Assembly: GCA_022113835.1 (NCBI GenBank)
Contig: JAILWY010000019.1
Coordinates: 4,240,001-4,304,000 of the forward strand
DNA length: 64,000 nucleotides
Direction: 5' to 3'
Source: Atopsyche davidsoni
Taxonomy: Eukaryota > Arthropoda > Insecta > Trichoptera > Hydrobiosidae
A model generated the notes under the pieces. It was not told where the DNA came from, made no database searches, and saw only the letters and a list, made by a program, of their open reading frames with translations. Below, piece after piece: positions 48,378-60,858 of this stretch (its first letter is position 1; each line of letters starts with the position of its first letter). The position numbers and the translations under genes were made by a program.

Positions 48378-49420
48378 CGTCACAGAATGACGCGCATTCG
48401 ATGAACAATGCTTACAATAATAAGATGAATAATGCTTTAATTTTGTACCATCAGTTGGATGAAGGTGCGAAGTTCTGTGATATACCTTGGCCTTGAACTT
48501 TGAAGCAGAGTGGCCCACTGTTAATTTAGCTCCCATTGATGCAAAAGATATACTGTTATTGTATGATCTTATTTTTCTCTTGAAATTTCAATTATAAATA
48601 TCCTTTAAATATACTGGGGAAATAGGCCTTGCTGGTAGTTTCACTTTACCTTTGTGATAATAATCGTTGAACTTTCCATCTGATGGGTTTTCTGCTTGAT
48701 AATGTAAAGCATTGCAGAATCGACAGGTCACATTAATTAATCCGAAGACAAACGCAGCGTTCGCTGTGCATCAGTTTCTTTTTGTCTTGAGGTCGATGCG
48801 CGTACTCGAATTTTAAGAAGACGCTGCTCACGTTTTCCTTCCAACTCATTGCTTGACATTTATGTCACATTTCGTGTCACAAACAACGCATCACTTTTCA
48901 CTGCACTGTTATTTATTTGATGCAGTCTTTATCACGTTCAATAGTGCAATTCTTTTTTAATTACGTTTTCTGTGCGTAGAAGGTGTTATTTTGAGTTATT
49001 AATGATGTGATTAATAATTTCTAATGCAATTTCGATAAAAAAATAGAGATGGCATTTGTGTCAAACTGACATAAGCTGGAAATTCCTTAGAAGCATCCAA
49101 AATTTGTTTTTTTTGTAAAAGTTCTAAATTTGAAAATCTCGCGGTGAACAACATCTCGCGGCGAAAAACAGAATTATATTCCAGAATTATATAATTCGTA
49201 CATATTGAAATTCGCTAAAGCATATTTTATAGTTTATGAATGAAAATATTATCCTATCGTCTTGAAATTCGGCACATAGCTGCGGAAAAATTTACTTAAC
49301 TTATGTGCAAAAAATCAGCGTTGTATCTTTTAAGATATTCTATACAGAACGGAAAAATGAAACATACACACATACACACATACAAACACACAAACACACA
49401 ATGGCTATTATTATAGTAGA
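48364..49420 (-). mobile_element. Helitron B, non-autonomous, minus strand
   Basis: On the minus strand it begins TCTACTATAATAATAGCC with a TG-rich run and ends CTAG (48364-48367). It is flanked by A at its 5' end and T at its 3' end. The 3' hairpin CGTCA-TTCTG-TGACG is perfect. The interior parallels Helitron A with many substitutions and different indels. It lacks about 110 bp present in A (A positions about 47850-47960) but keeps about 60 bp that A lost, including the HLHPTDG segment. The two copies are therefore diverged relatives, not a recent duplicate. Confidence 0.85.
48410..48890 (-). pseudogene. Helitron polyprotein, N-terminal remnant (copy B)
   Basis: Minus-strand peptides in order: SSNELEGKREQRLLKIRVR; ETDAQRTLRLSSD; NVTCRFCNALHYQAENPSD then GKFNDYYHKGKVKLP; IRSYNNSISFASMGAKL; and KVYHRTSHLHPTDGTKLKHY. 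The last segment is the Y-H-x-x-S-HLHP-x-DG signature of the Helitron-like N domain, which lies just before the Rep region in full-length proteins. The paired-Cys motif has decayed (CC to YY), and stops and shifts break the frame near 48740, 48610 and 48510. The protein then runs directly into the 3' end of the element, so Rep and helicase are deleted. Confidence 0.8.
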
Positions 49421-49485
49421 TGCTATTATAAGGCACAGCAATACGCATACTTTTCCATAAACTGCGGCGTAGGACCCGGGGACCC

Positions 49486-49600
49486 GCTACACTATTTTCC
49501 CCTTAGAAAACCACGAACACAGCTCAAACATGAGTATATGCTCAGTGAAATGGTCGCCAACCTCCTATGAGTAGAGGCACTTGATGAAGACGATAAGTAG
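49486..49600 (+). repeat. Dispersed repeat copy 2 (shared with 3331-3446)
   Basis: Contains CTTAGAAAACCACGAACAC, GAGTATATGCTCAGTGAAAT, GGTCGCCAACCTCCT and GAGGCACTTGATGAAG, matching 3331-3446 in order. It starts about 65 bp beyond the 5' end of Helitron B. Family unknown. Confidence 0.75.
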
Positions 49601-51234
49601 AGTGATAAAATTAACAAACATAATATGCTAAAGAATGTCACTCTTTAAAAAATGTGCATTGTGAGTGATGCCAGATAACAGACCGCTCAAAATTCTGAAT
49701 TTCTACGTCCGCCTGCCTCATTGTTTGCACTTGGTTTGTGCGAGCAAACAATTGTACGACACGCAGGCGATGTGGTCCTTCGAAAGGGGACGGGCGGATT
49801 AAAATTGGTTTCATCGATTTGCCGTGCCGTGAACGATAATTCTGCTCCTGAATTCATAAAAAATATTGGAATATATTTCGTAAAATCTGCAACAATTAGC
49901 AGTTTTTAAAATATAATTTAAAATGAAACTTAAAAAAAACCCTATAGTTTATTTTTCGATTTTGTTGGGAAGGAATCTTTTAATCTTGGCGAAACTAAGC
50001 ACGACAACATGCTTAATTAAAAAGCTGAAGCATAGAACGCAAGCAGAGCACCATTTGAGCGTTCATGGCATTGAGCGATCTTTCAGAATTCATTACAGAA
50101 GTGCAGCCTCATAAACAGGACTGAATGAATCTTAAAAGAAAAAGTAATCAAAGCACTCAATATGTACAGCAAGACTAACTCCGCCTTCGCTGTCTAGTAA
50201 GAAGGGCGAGAGTCAATAGTCAGAGCACGAAGATGAAAATCGAGAAACTCTATATGGGGGAGATTGCTTAGCAACAATGCGATGCACAACAGCCTCGAGG
50301 GAGAGATAAAATGTATAAATATAACTTAGCATGCATTGAAAGCATAAACATCTTTACGTTTGAGCTTTCTATGCAGTTTTATATACTCAAATTAGATTTT
50401 TTAATATCTAATTTGAGTATGTAAAATGATTACACATGTAAAATTTATACATAATTGAAGCCATTTAAAATTGGAACGAGTAAATACACACACTTCCCAA
50501 ATTAAATCAAATGTTAAAAACATTTTAAAGGAAACGGCGTCCAATTTTTTTGTAGCTCAAAATAGAAGTACCGAAATAAATTTCTGCTCCTAAAGTGAGG
50601 TATACTGGACTAAAAGTCATCATTTAACTAACGAAGACCCTAAAATGGCAAGAAAGTGTATCTTACTGTCTTCGCAAAGGCATATTGTCTAATGGGGAAA
50701 GCTTAAACACCCACCACTGGATTTCACTGTATAAAAAAAAAATCTTTATGAAAGAGCCGGGCTTGATATGAAAAATATTACTATTGGCGGTAAAAAACTA
50801 ATACTCAAGTGAAAACTCGCAGAAAAATTTAGATTTTTAATTAGAGTATTTGACATATTTTTTAATTAATTAGTTTCAATATTACTCTCATATATTATAT
50901 CGTAAGTCGTTTATTGAGAACGTATACACGATACTGAAATTTCAAAAAGGATTAAAATATTGAAAATCGTATCGAGTGCCTACCATAGACAAACAATTTT
51001 CTTGCTTTTCTGCAAACCATAAATAACACGCGTTACAATTCCTTGTTCAAATTCAAATTCAAATTCCTGAGCTTCGCTCGCGAAGATTCCGGAAATTCCC
51101 CATACGTTCAGTGGAGATAAAATGAAAGAGGACCAGCCAACCAAATGACAGAAGCTAAATTGTTTATGTGTTTATATGTATGTAGCTTGTATACAGTTTG
51201 TAATATGATCTGTAATATGTTTATATATTTAAAA
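49601..51234. other. Gene-free stretch with a stem-loop
   Basis: Two plus-strand frames (49721-49909 and 49923-50114, 62-63 codons) have mixed composition but no motif. A strong inverted repeat lies at 50383-50420. A short ATTCAA tandem run lies at about 51045-51068. Confidence 0.5.
50383..50420. repeat. Stem-loop with 15-bp perfect stem
   Basis: ATACTCAAATTAGAT (50383-50397) pairs perfectly with ATCTAATTTGAGTAT (50406-50420) around an 8-base loop TTTTTAAT. After one mismatch the stem continues with TTTTA/TAAAA. It resembles a small foldback or a hairpin transcript. The stem is AT-rich, and no known miRNA seed was recognised. Confidence 0.85.
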
Positions 51235-51261
51235 AGAATGTGTGTGTAGAATATATATACA

Positions 51262-51293
<32 letters not shown>

Positions 51294-51345
51294 GTATATT
51301 TATATATATGCATAAATATGTATATTTCTGTATATATATATTTAT
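51235..51345. repeat. TA-rich microsatellite with TATG variants
   Basis: Interrupted (TA)n with TATATG and TATTTA units. The overlapping Tyr/Ile-rich minus-strand frames are artefacts of it. Confidence 0.9.
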
Positions 51346-54294
51346 ATGTGAGTGTGTGAATATGTAAAAAAGACAATCTGAATTTACAAAACCGCAATGG
51401 TAAACTGTGTGTGCGTCGTGCTGCACATATTTTCATACGGAGGCCCGCGTGACATTAATCCAGCGCCCGGGACACAATCCCGCTCGCTGGGCGGCGCATG
51501 TCGTCGGTGGGAAGCCAATAAAAAGAGATCGGAAACGAATGAGGGGGTAACAAAATGTTTATTTTACTGTGCGAGCTGGTGTTTTCAGACTAGGCGGCCC
51601 CGCACGCTTGTGAATAATATATATTTCTTTATTCGAGCTTTATTGATTCCCGAGGTTGTTTTATACAAATTTTACATGATATTTCCATTTAATTGATATG
51701 CTTAGTCTACCAATAAAATGTGATCTTACTTAGGAAATTTAAAAGTCAAACAAATTTAGTTGATAATAGATTAATAGATTTGAGAATAGATTTGACGCGA
51801 CAATCGTTCATGTTTAAAAAGTGTACATAAATTAAAAATAATTGTTGAGATGTATTGCGTCGTTGCGATGCCGGGGAACATTGATGCAGATACGAGCAGA
51901 AGAGTTGACACATACAAAGAAACAATAATTTACGGTCCAGCATGACTTGAAGTCACGCTATGCAACGAAAGTTCCTCGCACTTCCCCACACACGTTTATG
52001 ATAGCTTTGTATAAATATGATAGTAATACATTTGAACACAAAATGCTAATCGCTCACCACGATGCTGAGTCAGCGCCCGGCTAAACCTTTAACACATCTT
52101 GATATATTAGATCACGTATCGCTGCTATCCATTTACACTAATTACGACGAAAGCTGCTTCAAATAGCGTTTCATAAAAATACCAAGAATACGGCAATTGC
52201 AATCGATTCGCAGAAGATACTGACTGAATAGAAATGCTTTCTGAATAGCGCATTACTCAGTAAAGTTTGACAAATACAGGTATGCACCAAGTATACAAAT
52301 TCAAAAAAATAATTATATTTACAGAAATAATATATGTTGGGTGTAGTATTTTTTCCGAATACTGGTATAACTATTGTTTTATTATTTCAAATATATTTAA
52401 ATATTCAAAATGACAGTGTATGTGATGATGTCTTCAGAAATATTTTTATGTAAATTTAAACATTTATATATTTTTTGGGTATTGTATCCGAAATAAACTG
52501 CTCTCCAAGTGAACGAATAACCATATAATATACCAAAAAATGCAGATGAACTTTTGTATTATCGAAGATAAGTAGCTTTGGAAAAGTGTCATTATAAGTT
52601 ACTTTGTAAAAAGTAGTAGATTGTTTCTAGGAGCTAGTTAGGAAAATAAATGATACAATAAGCAGTTACAGTGAACCACTGAATAATGCATCGTCTCCTG
52701 GGGGACAATGGGTCCGAAAACGAAACCTCGGTCCGAGTAAATTGACATTTAAATCACCTGGTTTTACGAAGGCTTCCCGATAAGTGAATAAATGGTGATA
52801 ATTTATCAACACAATAGTAAGTTACAGGTGAGTCACACTTCTCAGGAATGCAAACACTCATTTGAACACATCGGTTTTGAGTGGCTTCATTTGAACTAAA
52901 GATAGTTCACTAAAGTAATTTATTTAATAGCTGTGCATTGAATTTGAAACTGATTGAGACATGAACTTCAAACCGATATCCAACTATAATCCCGATACAG
53001 TCGAACCAGGCATTGAACTGCTGTCGTAACCAACATTTACCTGAATACATGACTACCTGCACAAAATCAACTTAAATGTTTGGGTGAAACCCAAACATAA
53101 AAATGGTTCCGCCCGTCGCTTTAGTCGGTTCGACAAGGAAAGTCCTCTTTACCTACCTGGATATTTAAGAAACGAGGCCGTATTTCTTCAAAGAGAAGCT
53201 CATAAAGCTATTTTTAAAATGTTCCCCTCATAAAAAAATCCTTTTATTTATTTTTATTTTTAAACCCAAATTTAAAAAAGGGAAATATTTATACTACATA
53301 CGATGCAAATTGTAACAAACAACAAATTACATATCTGATGTTGGAAATATTAAGTAAAAAAGGGGCATTGAGGTGACTCAAATTTCATAATTTTTTAATC
53401 TGTTTTAGTATTAAATATTCAATTTGACGAGTCCGCGTCGTAACCAACGCCGCAAGTGGTACTTGTATCAGAAATAATTTACCGTTTGACCGGAATGCCG
53501 ATCTAATCAATACGACAAAGGGTGGATAGCGTCCGCTTCCAGTAATATTATTCATAAAAACTTTTTCATTCTCCGATTAACAAATTTGTCCTGTATAAAA
53601 AAATTTGCTCACATATTTAGAATTAATAAAAATATGCTTGTACGTACAGGCAAAACCTCTAAGTACGTTCGAGTTACGTACGTACTTCTGAGTAGATAGT
53701 ATAAAACAGGCAAAAACAAACAAAAACCTTTTAAAAACGAAAATGAGTACGTGGCATACGAATTAATCTCGTCGGCGTTAAAGTGTCGCCAGCGGGCTGA
53801 GAACCCCTGTTTCCCGACCCCCTAGCCAAGGATGGAGCATTTAATTACTATACAGATGTCGCAATGAGAAAGTGTTTGAAATGGTTAACTATACACCAAT
53901 ATTCGACTACACAAAATATAAATACAATCATACAATTTTCTTTCTAAACAATATTATGTTTATTGACGATACTGTTTGCAATTTTGCTAAACAAAAAAAA
54001 ATGCATGAACGTTTATAGCGTTAAATCTATGAAAAATTACGAGTCTTTGTTAAAAAGTATACACTAATCTGTCAACACAATAAGAACTTCAAGGTCGAGC
54101 ATCAATTTTATTTAAAACAATAATTATAAAATAATTTTTTTTCAATATTATTTTTATGAGTCGACAAAATAAAATCGCTTAGGAATTTAATTTTGCCACA
54201 CTATGTGAGTGCAGAGGTGGCATCCTTAACACAAGAGGGTGCAAACTGAAAAGTCATAAGTCGCGCCGGGGAGTGGGTGGCCGGAAGGATGAAT
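51346..54294. other. Gene-free stretch
   Basis: A short CpG-rich patch lies at about 51435-51520; otherwise the sequence is AT-rich with no motif-bearing frame and no recognised RNA gene or transposon end. Confidence 0.5.
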
Positions 54295-54355
54295 ATGCCT
54301 GGCAAAATAAAAACATGCCTGACAAAATAAAAAACAAACCGGGCAAAATAATAAT
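54295..54355 (+). repeat. Three tandem 20-21 bp units
   Basis: Units ATGCCTGGCAAAATAAAAAC (54295-54314), a 21-bp ATGCCTGACAAAAT form (54315-54335) and a diverged AAACCGGGCAAAATAATAAT (54336-54355). They sit inside a GC-richer block (about 54240-54480) with a short 89-codon minus-strand frame that I do not recognise. Confidence 0.85.
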
Positions 54356-57300
54356 TCCTCACCCTCACATATAATGAAAATCCTCATACTCATTAAACGA
54401 GACAATACAGCAGCTGGACGGTGCGCGGAAGACTCGATAACAGCCGGTCCCACAACGCCCGCTGTCGTGCGTTGCCCGGTGCTAGCGTGCGCCATAACAC
54501 TAGCGCTACTGGAAATAAATAAGTAAACCTATTTCACGTAAGGTTTTTTTTAATATTTTCAAATAAAATATTCACGTCTAGGTTGACCAATGTCGTGCTT
54601 CTTAACCAAAAATCCACAAGCGTTTGTATTATTTTTTTTATGGAATATAATTTTTACGTTCTCGATGGCATGAAAACTGCTAAGCTATAACTGGCGTCAG
54701 AGTATGACGTTAGAAACCATTGCTCATCTGAATCTTTTAGTGAAAGACTGATTACGGCGATACGTTGGGTCGATATTGCGGTCGGAGGGCAACGACACCA
54801 ACCATGGCTGCAAGTTACATAGCTATTCATCAAACTTCACAACAAAACTAGTCAATAAAATGCCCGTCTACTCATACATTTTTTAGTCTTCATTAAACAA
54901 AATAATTCACCAGTTTACTATCTACAAGTTGGTAGCTCTAAGTTATGTAGTTTTTATAAAATGGGTTATGGTCGTATTTGAAATTATACCCTTAAAATAA
55001 AAGCAATTGTTAAATGCGCACAGCGATGCTATGTACATTTAATAAAGAGCGTTGGCATCTTATTTTAAAAAAATACTAATATTTTTTCGACAGGATGACA
55101 ATATATATTTATTGACAATACATGTATATTGAAAATCACTGAAAAAAAATAACAATCGTCTTTTGACAATTTAAATGAAACTATAAATAATACGTGCAGA
55201 CTCACATTTCCGCTTGTTAGGACGTGCCGTCTTGTTAATGAGCATGATTAAATATTTTGAAATAGACATGACTGTTAAATCTAATCAAAACAAACTTGGC
55301 GTTGACTATAAAACAATGACCGGTAATATTAACACATCAACTCGGTAGGCGATAGGTCTTTTCTGGAAATGGACGGAATAAAAAAACTAAAAATTATATT
55401 TAATTTACGTACAACTATTAACAATATGCGTATATTTAACACGCGAGTTAAATAAAGGCATGTGTTATACAGCATATAATTAAAAAATATATTTATTTTA
55501 ATAAAAAAAAATACTTAGTCACGAAAGCACGTGTGGCAACCTGTTCGGCGTCAATTGCAGATTATTTGAAATTGTTGAAAATGAAAATCCATAAATAAAA
55601 AATATTACCCGAAGGTCTTGTAGAAAAGTATATCTGATCGGGTTTTACGTGAATTGTGATGGCAATTCACGACAAATAATTTTGCTTGATAAACAGTATT
55701 GAACCAATATCCTGTGTTTATAGCATGCGTTTTGTAACATTAAGGAAAGATAAATGCATTTTGGAAATTAATATATTAAAAAGAACAGTTAGGATTGTAA
55801 ATAATTATTCGAAAACAACCAGTGCAAACTTATCCCCATCGTTCTCCACACGTAAAAAAAACAACAATTTACACACGACCCTTCAAATACCGCGACCCGC
55901 AAAAAAACAACAGCCCCTAACCCCCTAGGACTGAATAAATTAAGAGGTATAATTTACATCGGCTTCGACGGTGCCGCGATGGGGTTAATTCAGAGCGTGA
56001 CATACGTAATGTACAGGGAGGCTTGCGTAACCACCGGAATAACTAGGCATTTGAATAACGACGCCGCTTGCATGATAGGTACTTAATATTAGTGTTCAAT
56101 AACTTTGTGTATTTACTAACAATGCTTAAATAGGATTTAAACAAAACCAAATAATACATATCCATGATTATTATTACATAAACTAAGAAGTAAGTACTCC
56201 CGCGTGTTGTCATCATTCACTAATAATAAAATGTTGCAAAATATAAAAAAGGTCCCTAAACCTAATTTATAGTTTAAATAAAATAACAATAACAGCTAGG
56301 TACACATAAAGTCGTGTATTTTGGTGGGCCGAATTTCACTTGATATGGTAAATTCGTATTCTTTAACATGTTTTAAAAACTAAATACGAACGCTTCTTTA
56401 CTTTTTTAAAATTTGTAAGAAACACAACGAAAGATGGAAGGTTATGAGTTATTTTTAAAGTTAAAGAAGCCTAGCAGACGGGTCACGCGTTTCCAGCGTA
56501 AAAAAATATGTAATTGGGCCTGAAACCCCTGAGTTCTATTGCTTTTGTCACAAATGGTAGCCTAGTCGAATGACGCCATTATAAACAAAGATGATATCGA
56601 GATTCCATCACACCTTTCAACAAAGTTCCGACAAAGCGAACAAGCGTCTGAAGTTGTTTAATATAAATCTCCACTTAGGTGAACTGTGCTTTTGTTGATG
56701 AAATATTTTTTTAATAAATCTAATTTTGGAAAAACGACAATCATCAGACCAGAGTCTTATCTCGACAAATGCCGTTTCCCTTCGTCAGATAACCCAGGGA
56801 GGGCGTCCGCATCTCGAGACGGTGTGAAGTATCCACTCTGCACAGCAATATCTGAGATCCGCCAGCGCTTGAGGGTTGGGGCGGCGCGTCTTATGAAAGC
56901 ACTCTAGACGCGGGACGTTTAGGATCATTCAGTATTGGAAATCATAAATGGTGTGGCAACAAACATAACAGTCGAATTTTATTTGTAACGATGCTTGTAC
57001 GATTCGACCTCTGGGTCGGTTAATGTTTAATCGAGTTACTTACTATAGTTACTACATTTGTGTTCTAAATATTCTATAAACAATAATATTACCTATTGCG
57101 ATATAAAGTTCAATCACCGTGAATATTCATCCCATTCAAAATAGATTAGAAGTTTTATCACTGAATAAATAAATGAAATTTAGAAAACCACGTATGAAGT
57201 CAAATTAACGGTGAACGATTTATGTACCTGTATCAAATAAGTTACTTAAATGTCGTATTAATCTGTGTGGTTGTTGGCGTACATTATAACTATATAATTA

Positions 57301-60300
57301 TAAAGGAAATACCGATTTGAATTAAGCCAGGTGTTACTTACTAGGAAGATTCATATACTATTACTGTGCTGAATAGAGATCTTTATAGAGATTAGGCACA
57401 TAATGTTTACGGGATAACGTACTTCTACTTAACTTAAATCGCAGGTGCGATATCTTTCAGTTTGGTACCTGCATGGGTACGAACGGAAATTCCAATACCG
57501 CCCGACTTTGCTGTCGATATTATGTCGGGAGTTGTAACTAATACTAACAAAGGTAAGCTTTGGCTACAAATATCTAACTATAGCATATTGAACAGGTAAG
57601 AGAGTAGAAAATATCAAGATACACTAATACATGAAAACAACTTGAAGCGCTCACTATCTGGATACTCGATGTCAATGGGCTCCATAGCGAGGCGAACGAA
57701 TACTGCGTGATTTGTCAGACATAGCAAATAAAACACCATTACTAATTATTTTCCCCAATACGAGTGAAAAAACGAATACAGAAAGCAGTATCAGCAAAAA
57801 AAATAACATTTGTAAAAAGCATACCTCGTATTCTGACAAATAGCTGAGAAGGTAATAAATACATTATTTATTTCAATTATGTTCAATTCCACGAATTACT
57901 TCTAAGCAATTCACCTACCGGTTATTGATATGTATCTCGAGATGTAATTAAGTTTACAATTATGCTATAAATTTCGTGATACATTAAATATTACTCAGGA
58001 TTTTTGCAAGTTCTTGAATAATAAATTTTCAGTGGCCGTAACGGAGATTGAGAGACTTACACTCTAGCAATTACGCGCAACCAATAAGATCGATAGCCCG
58101 CGGTTGAGTGAGTCATCTCGCTTCCTCCCACGCTGGACAAGTCCGCGCTCGTCGCCCTCGGGCGGCACGCTTCCCGCATCCTCAGAGACGCGCGGTCGCG
58201 CTACTTGGTACAGCGCCAGCGACGCGAACGCCCGCTACTAAGTGGGTTGTCAGGTTAATTGTCTCAAGTGGTCGAATACTATGATATCAGACCTAACCAC
58301 ACCACGCCACTTTCAAAACACCATATACATAAATACATCGTATATAATAATTTAACTTTTTTTAAATAATTAAAATTTTACAAATAGTTATAATTTACGT
58401 AATTAATATTATAATTACAAAAGGAAATGGCCAAAAAACACAACGTTTATTAATAATGGACACGAGTCTCGGTGAGCAAGTTGATAGTTGATTTTGTAAT
58501 CTGCACGCGCATTTTACATAGCAGCTCAGAGCTAAGTAAGTAGACAGAGTGTCGTATCTCTACGTGGATATATTACCATAATATCCGTAAAAATGTTCCC
58601 GAGATACCGCCTTCCCTATCTCAGGCCGGTAATCGCGTGTCGCGCGCCGCCATTATCAGGCATGGTGCTGGCGGATTACTAAACTCATATCTGCCTAATA
58701 TTGTACGTGTAGTGATGGAAATGACTAGCGGCGATACCGCCGCTGTACATTTCGGAAATGTTTCTTTTTCTTGGCAGTTTTAATAAAACGCCAGCTACCC
58801 TTTAACTGTCTGCTCAGCTTTAATCGCATTTCGTTTTTATTATTTCAGAAGGTTTTCACTGAAACTCGTCTTTCAGGTGATCAAAAATTAAACAAAGCAA
58901 CGAACTGCAAATAAACGATGTTTAATTCAGGATTGCAATATGCTAACGCGGAAAAAATTGGGACTTCTAATTTTAGATATTCGATATTTTTGACAGATAG
59001 TACTCGGTGTATTTCCTTTTACTAATACTTCCAAGTTGTATTTATCGTGACACTTCTTTTGAAAATGCAAACGAGTTAGGTAGGCGGAATTAGTCGAAAG
59101 TAAAGAGTGCGGAGACAAGTGAATGATTTTCATTATTCTTCAAATAAACACACAAGGACCAGTTTCCCGAAAGCCGATTAGCTCAGCGCCATCCGTCCGC
59201 AAGAAAACATACAACAGAGCAGATAAGGCCAAGTTGTGTCGCTGGTTGTGCACGTGAGAGAACCTCTCGAGCGAGCGCCGCAGGGGTGACAACAGCCCCC
59301 GCCGCAGATACCGAGAGAGATAAGCTTAGGACATCGGCAAGCTTCAGGTGCATTTCAGTAGCCACAGTACGAAATTAGTGTTGGTCGAATTCATTCAATC
59401 CGATGGTCCTTTTTTACATCGTAACTCATAAGCACAGTGAAGCAAAATAAAATATTAAATATAACACACAATTACAAATTTGTAATAAAATGAAGTTCCG
59501 ACCTCTTGTCTTGCTGAATAACGATCATGCCTCACTGATATACATATATATCCCACACAAATCACGATGATATTTTTCTAAGAGTTTCTTTAAATCATCT
59601 TCTATATATGAACTAATGTGCCTAATTATAGTAATATATATAACAATTGAATTTATATTCAAACCACAAGTAGACTCAACATACGACTCCCGACGTATCA
59701 GAGAAATATCACAAAAACATAAGGGAGGTATAAGTTGGCCGCTTCGCTATTAGCGAGACAAAAGCCTTCAAGCTGACAGCCCTGGCCAGGTTCGCTCCAC
59801 ACATGTGCAATCTCCCCGGGTGCTCCGCTGGGAGTACCTACTCTGCAAAGATAACGCTGAGGCGGAGAATTTTATCACTCGGCGCACTTTACTGAGCTTA
59901 GTTGGACGTGATGTTTGACGTATTGTGAGGCTACTAACGTACAACCTTTAGATACTTCATACACTTCAGTCCTGCGACAAATGTGCGTAAATGCAGCACA
60001 AATCGTGCTTTCTAAATACGATTATTGTCATTCCAATATATGCAGTTTTTAACAGTATGTTTATTTAAAAATTTAATTTTTGGCTCTAACAAAATTCCGC
60101 GTTATTTTAGTGATACACATTATCAACCATATAAGTTTTTTAAAATAATAAGCTAGTTTTTTTTAAATTACATTTACAAGAAGAAGATAAAAATCCAGTT
60201 AACGTATCACTTTGATGTGGAGCTCAGAGCTTATCACCTCTTATCTATGAATCAAATCAACCTATTGATAAACTTCTAATCTTATCACGAATATCCCCCA

Positions 60301-60599
60301 TTTTTTTTTTTTTAAATAAAAATGAAAGTTTTAGTATAAGCTTCGTAAAGAACACGACGTTATACCTCTTATCGCACACCTTACGGCCCACACGACAAGA
60401 GTGCCACAACTCGATAAATTAGAGGGCGTCTGCGAGAGCGGCTCGACGCGCCGCGGTGGGCCGGAAGGAGCGACGGCGGGGCTCGAGTGGCCGCAGAGAC
60501 GGCAGATAGCACAACAGCCGATGTGCACAGCGCTATCGCGGAATAGCGCGCTTTTTATAGAGTCTCCCGCCTCGAGAGGAAGTATAAAATGAGATGTGG
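54356..60599. other. Gene-free stretch with CpG-rich blocks
   Basis: No recognisable coding sequence. CpG-rich blocks occur at about 54410-54480, 56760-56900, 58080-58250, 59220-59320 and 60405-60590. The 73-codon frame at 56686-56907 and the 80-codon frame at 55686-55928 have no motif. A GC hairpin (GCGCTAT/ATAGCGC, 60530-60549) is followed by T5, probably by chance. Confidence 0.5.
58080..58250. other. CpG-rich block, possible regulatory element
   Basis: About 170 bp dense in CG dinucleotides without a continuous frame above 60 codons. This makes a non-coding element more likely than an exon. Composition is the only evidence. Confidence 0.25.
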
Positions 60600-60780
60600 C
60601 GTCTTCAATAAAGGTGAAACACCATATTATAGAATGGCCTACAACGCATGAACGTCATACACGCCAGTTCACCCTCGACACCCAGTAGTGGGTAGGAACG
60701 CCTATGGCGAATGCCGAGTTCGACAGATGCTAACAGTAATGCTTAATTTTATAAAGCCTTGGTAAAAAAAAAAAAAAAAA
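60600..60780 (+). other. Possible retroposed segment ending in poly-A
   Basis: A segment of mixed composition ends in 17 consecutive A residues (60764-60780), as SINE or LINE 3' ends do. I could not find Pol III A and B boxes or a target duplication, so the call is weak. The sequence just after the A run (60808-60858) belongs to the repeat also present at 12521-12578. Confidence 0.3.
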
Positions 60781-60807
60781 CATTAGCACATTAAATCTGA
60801 CACGTAG

Positions 60808-60858
60808 AAAAATATTAAAATAGAATTCCACCAAGTACTCCCTGTCAAAAATATTGAT
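60808..60858 (+). repeat. Partial copy of the 12411-12578 repeat
   Basis: Shares AAAAATATTAAAAT, GAATTCCACCAAGTACTC and CTGTCAAAAATATTGA with 12521-12578, with one or two substitutions. Confidence 0.8.

Noticed and set aside
60530..60556. GC hairpin followed by T5, like a bacterial terminator
   Set aside because: The window is eukaryotic; a 7-bp stem before five T residues in a GC-rich block is likely coincidence.
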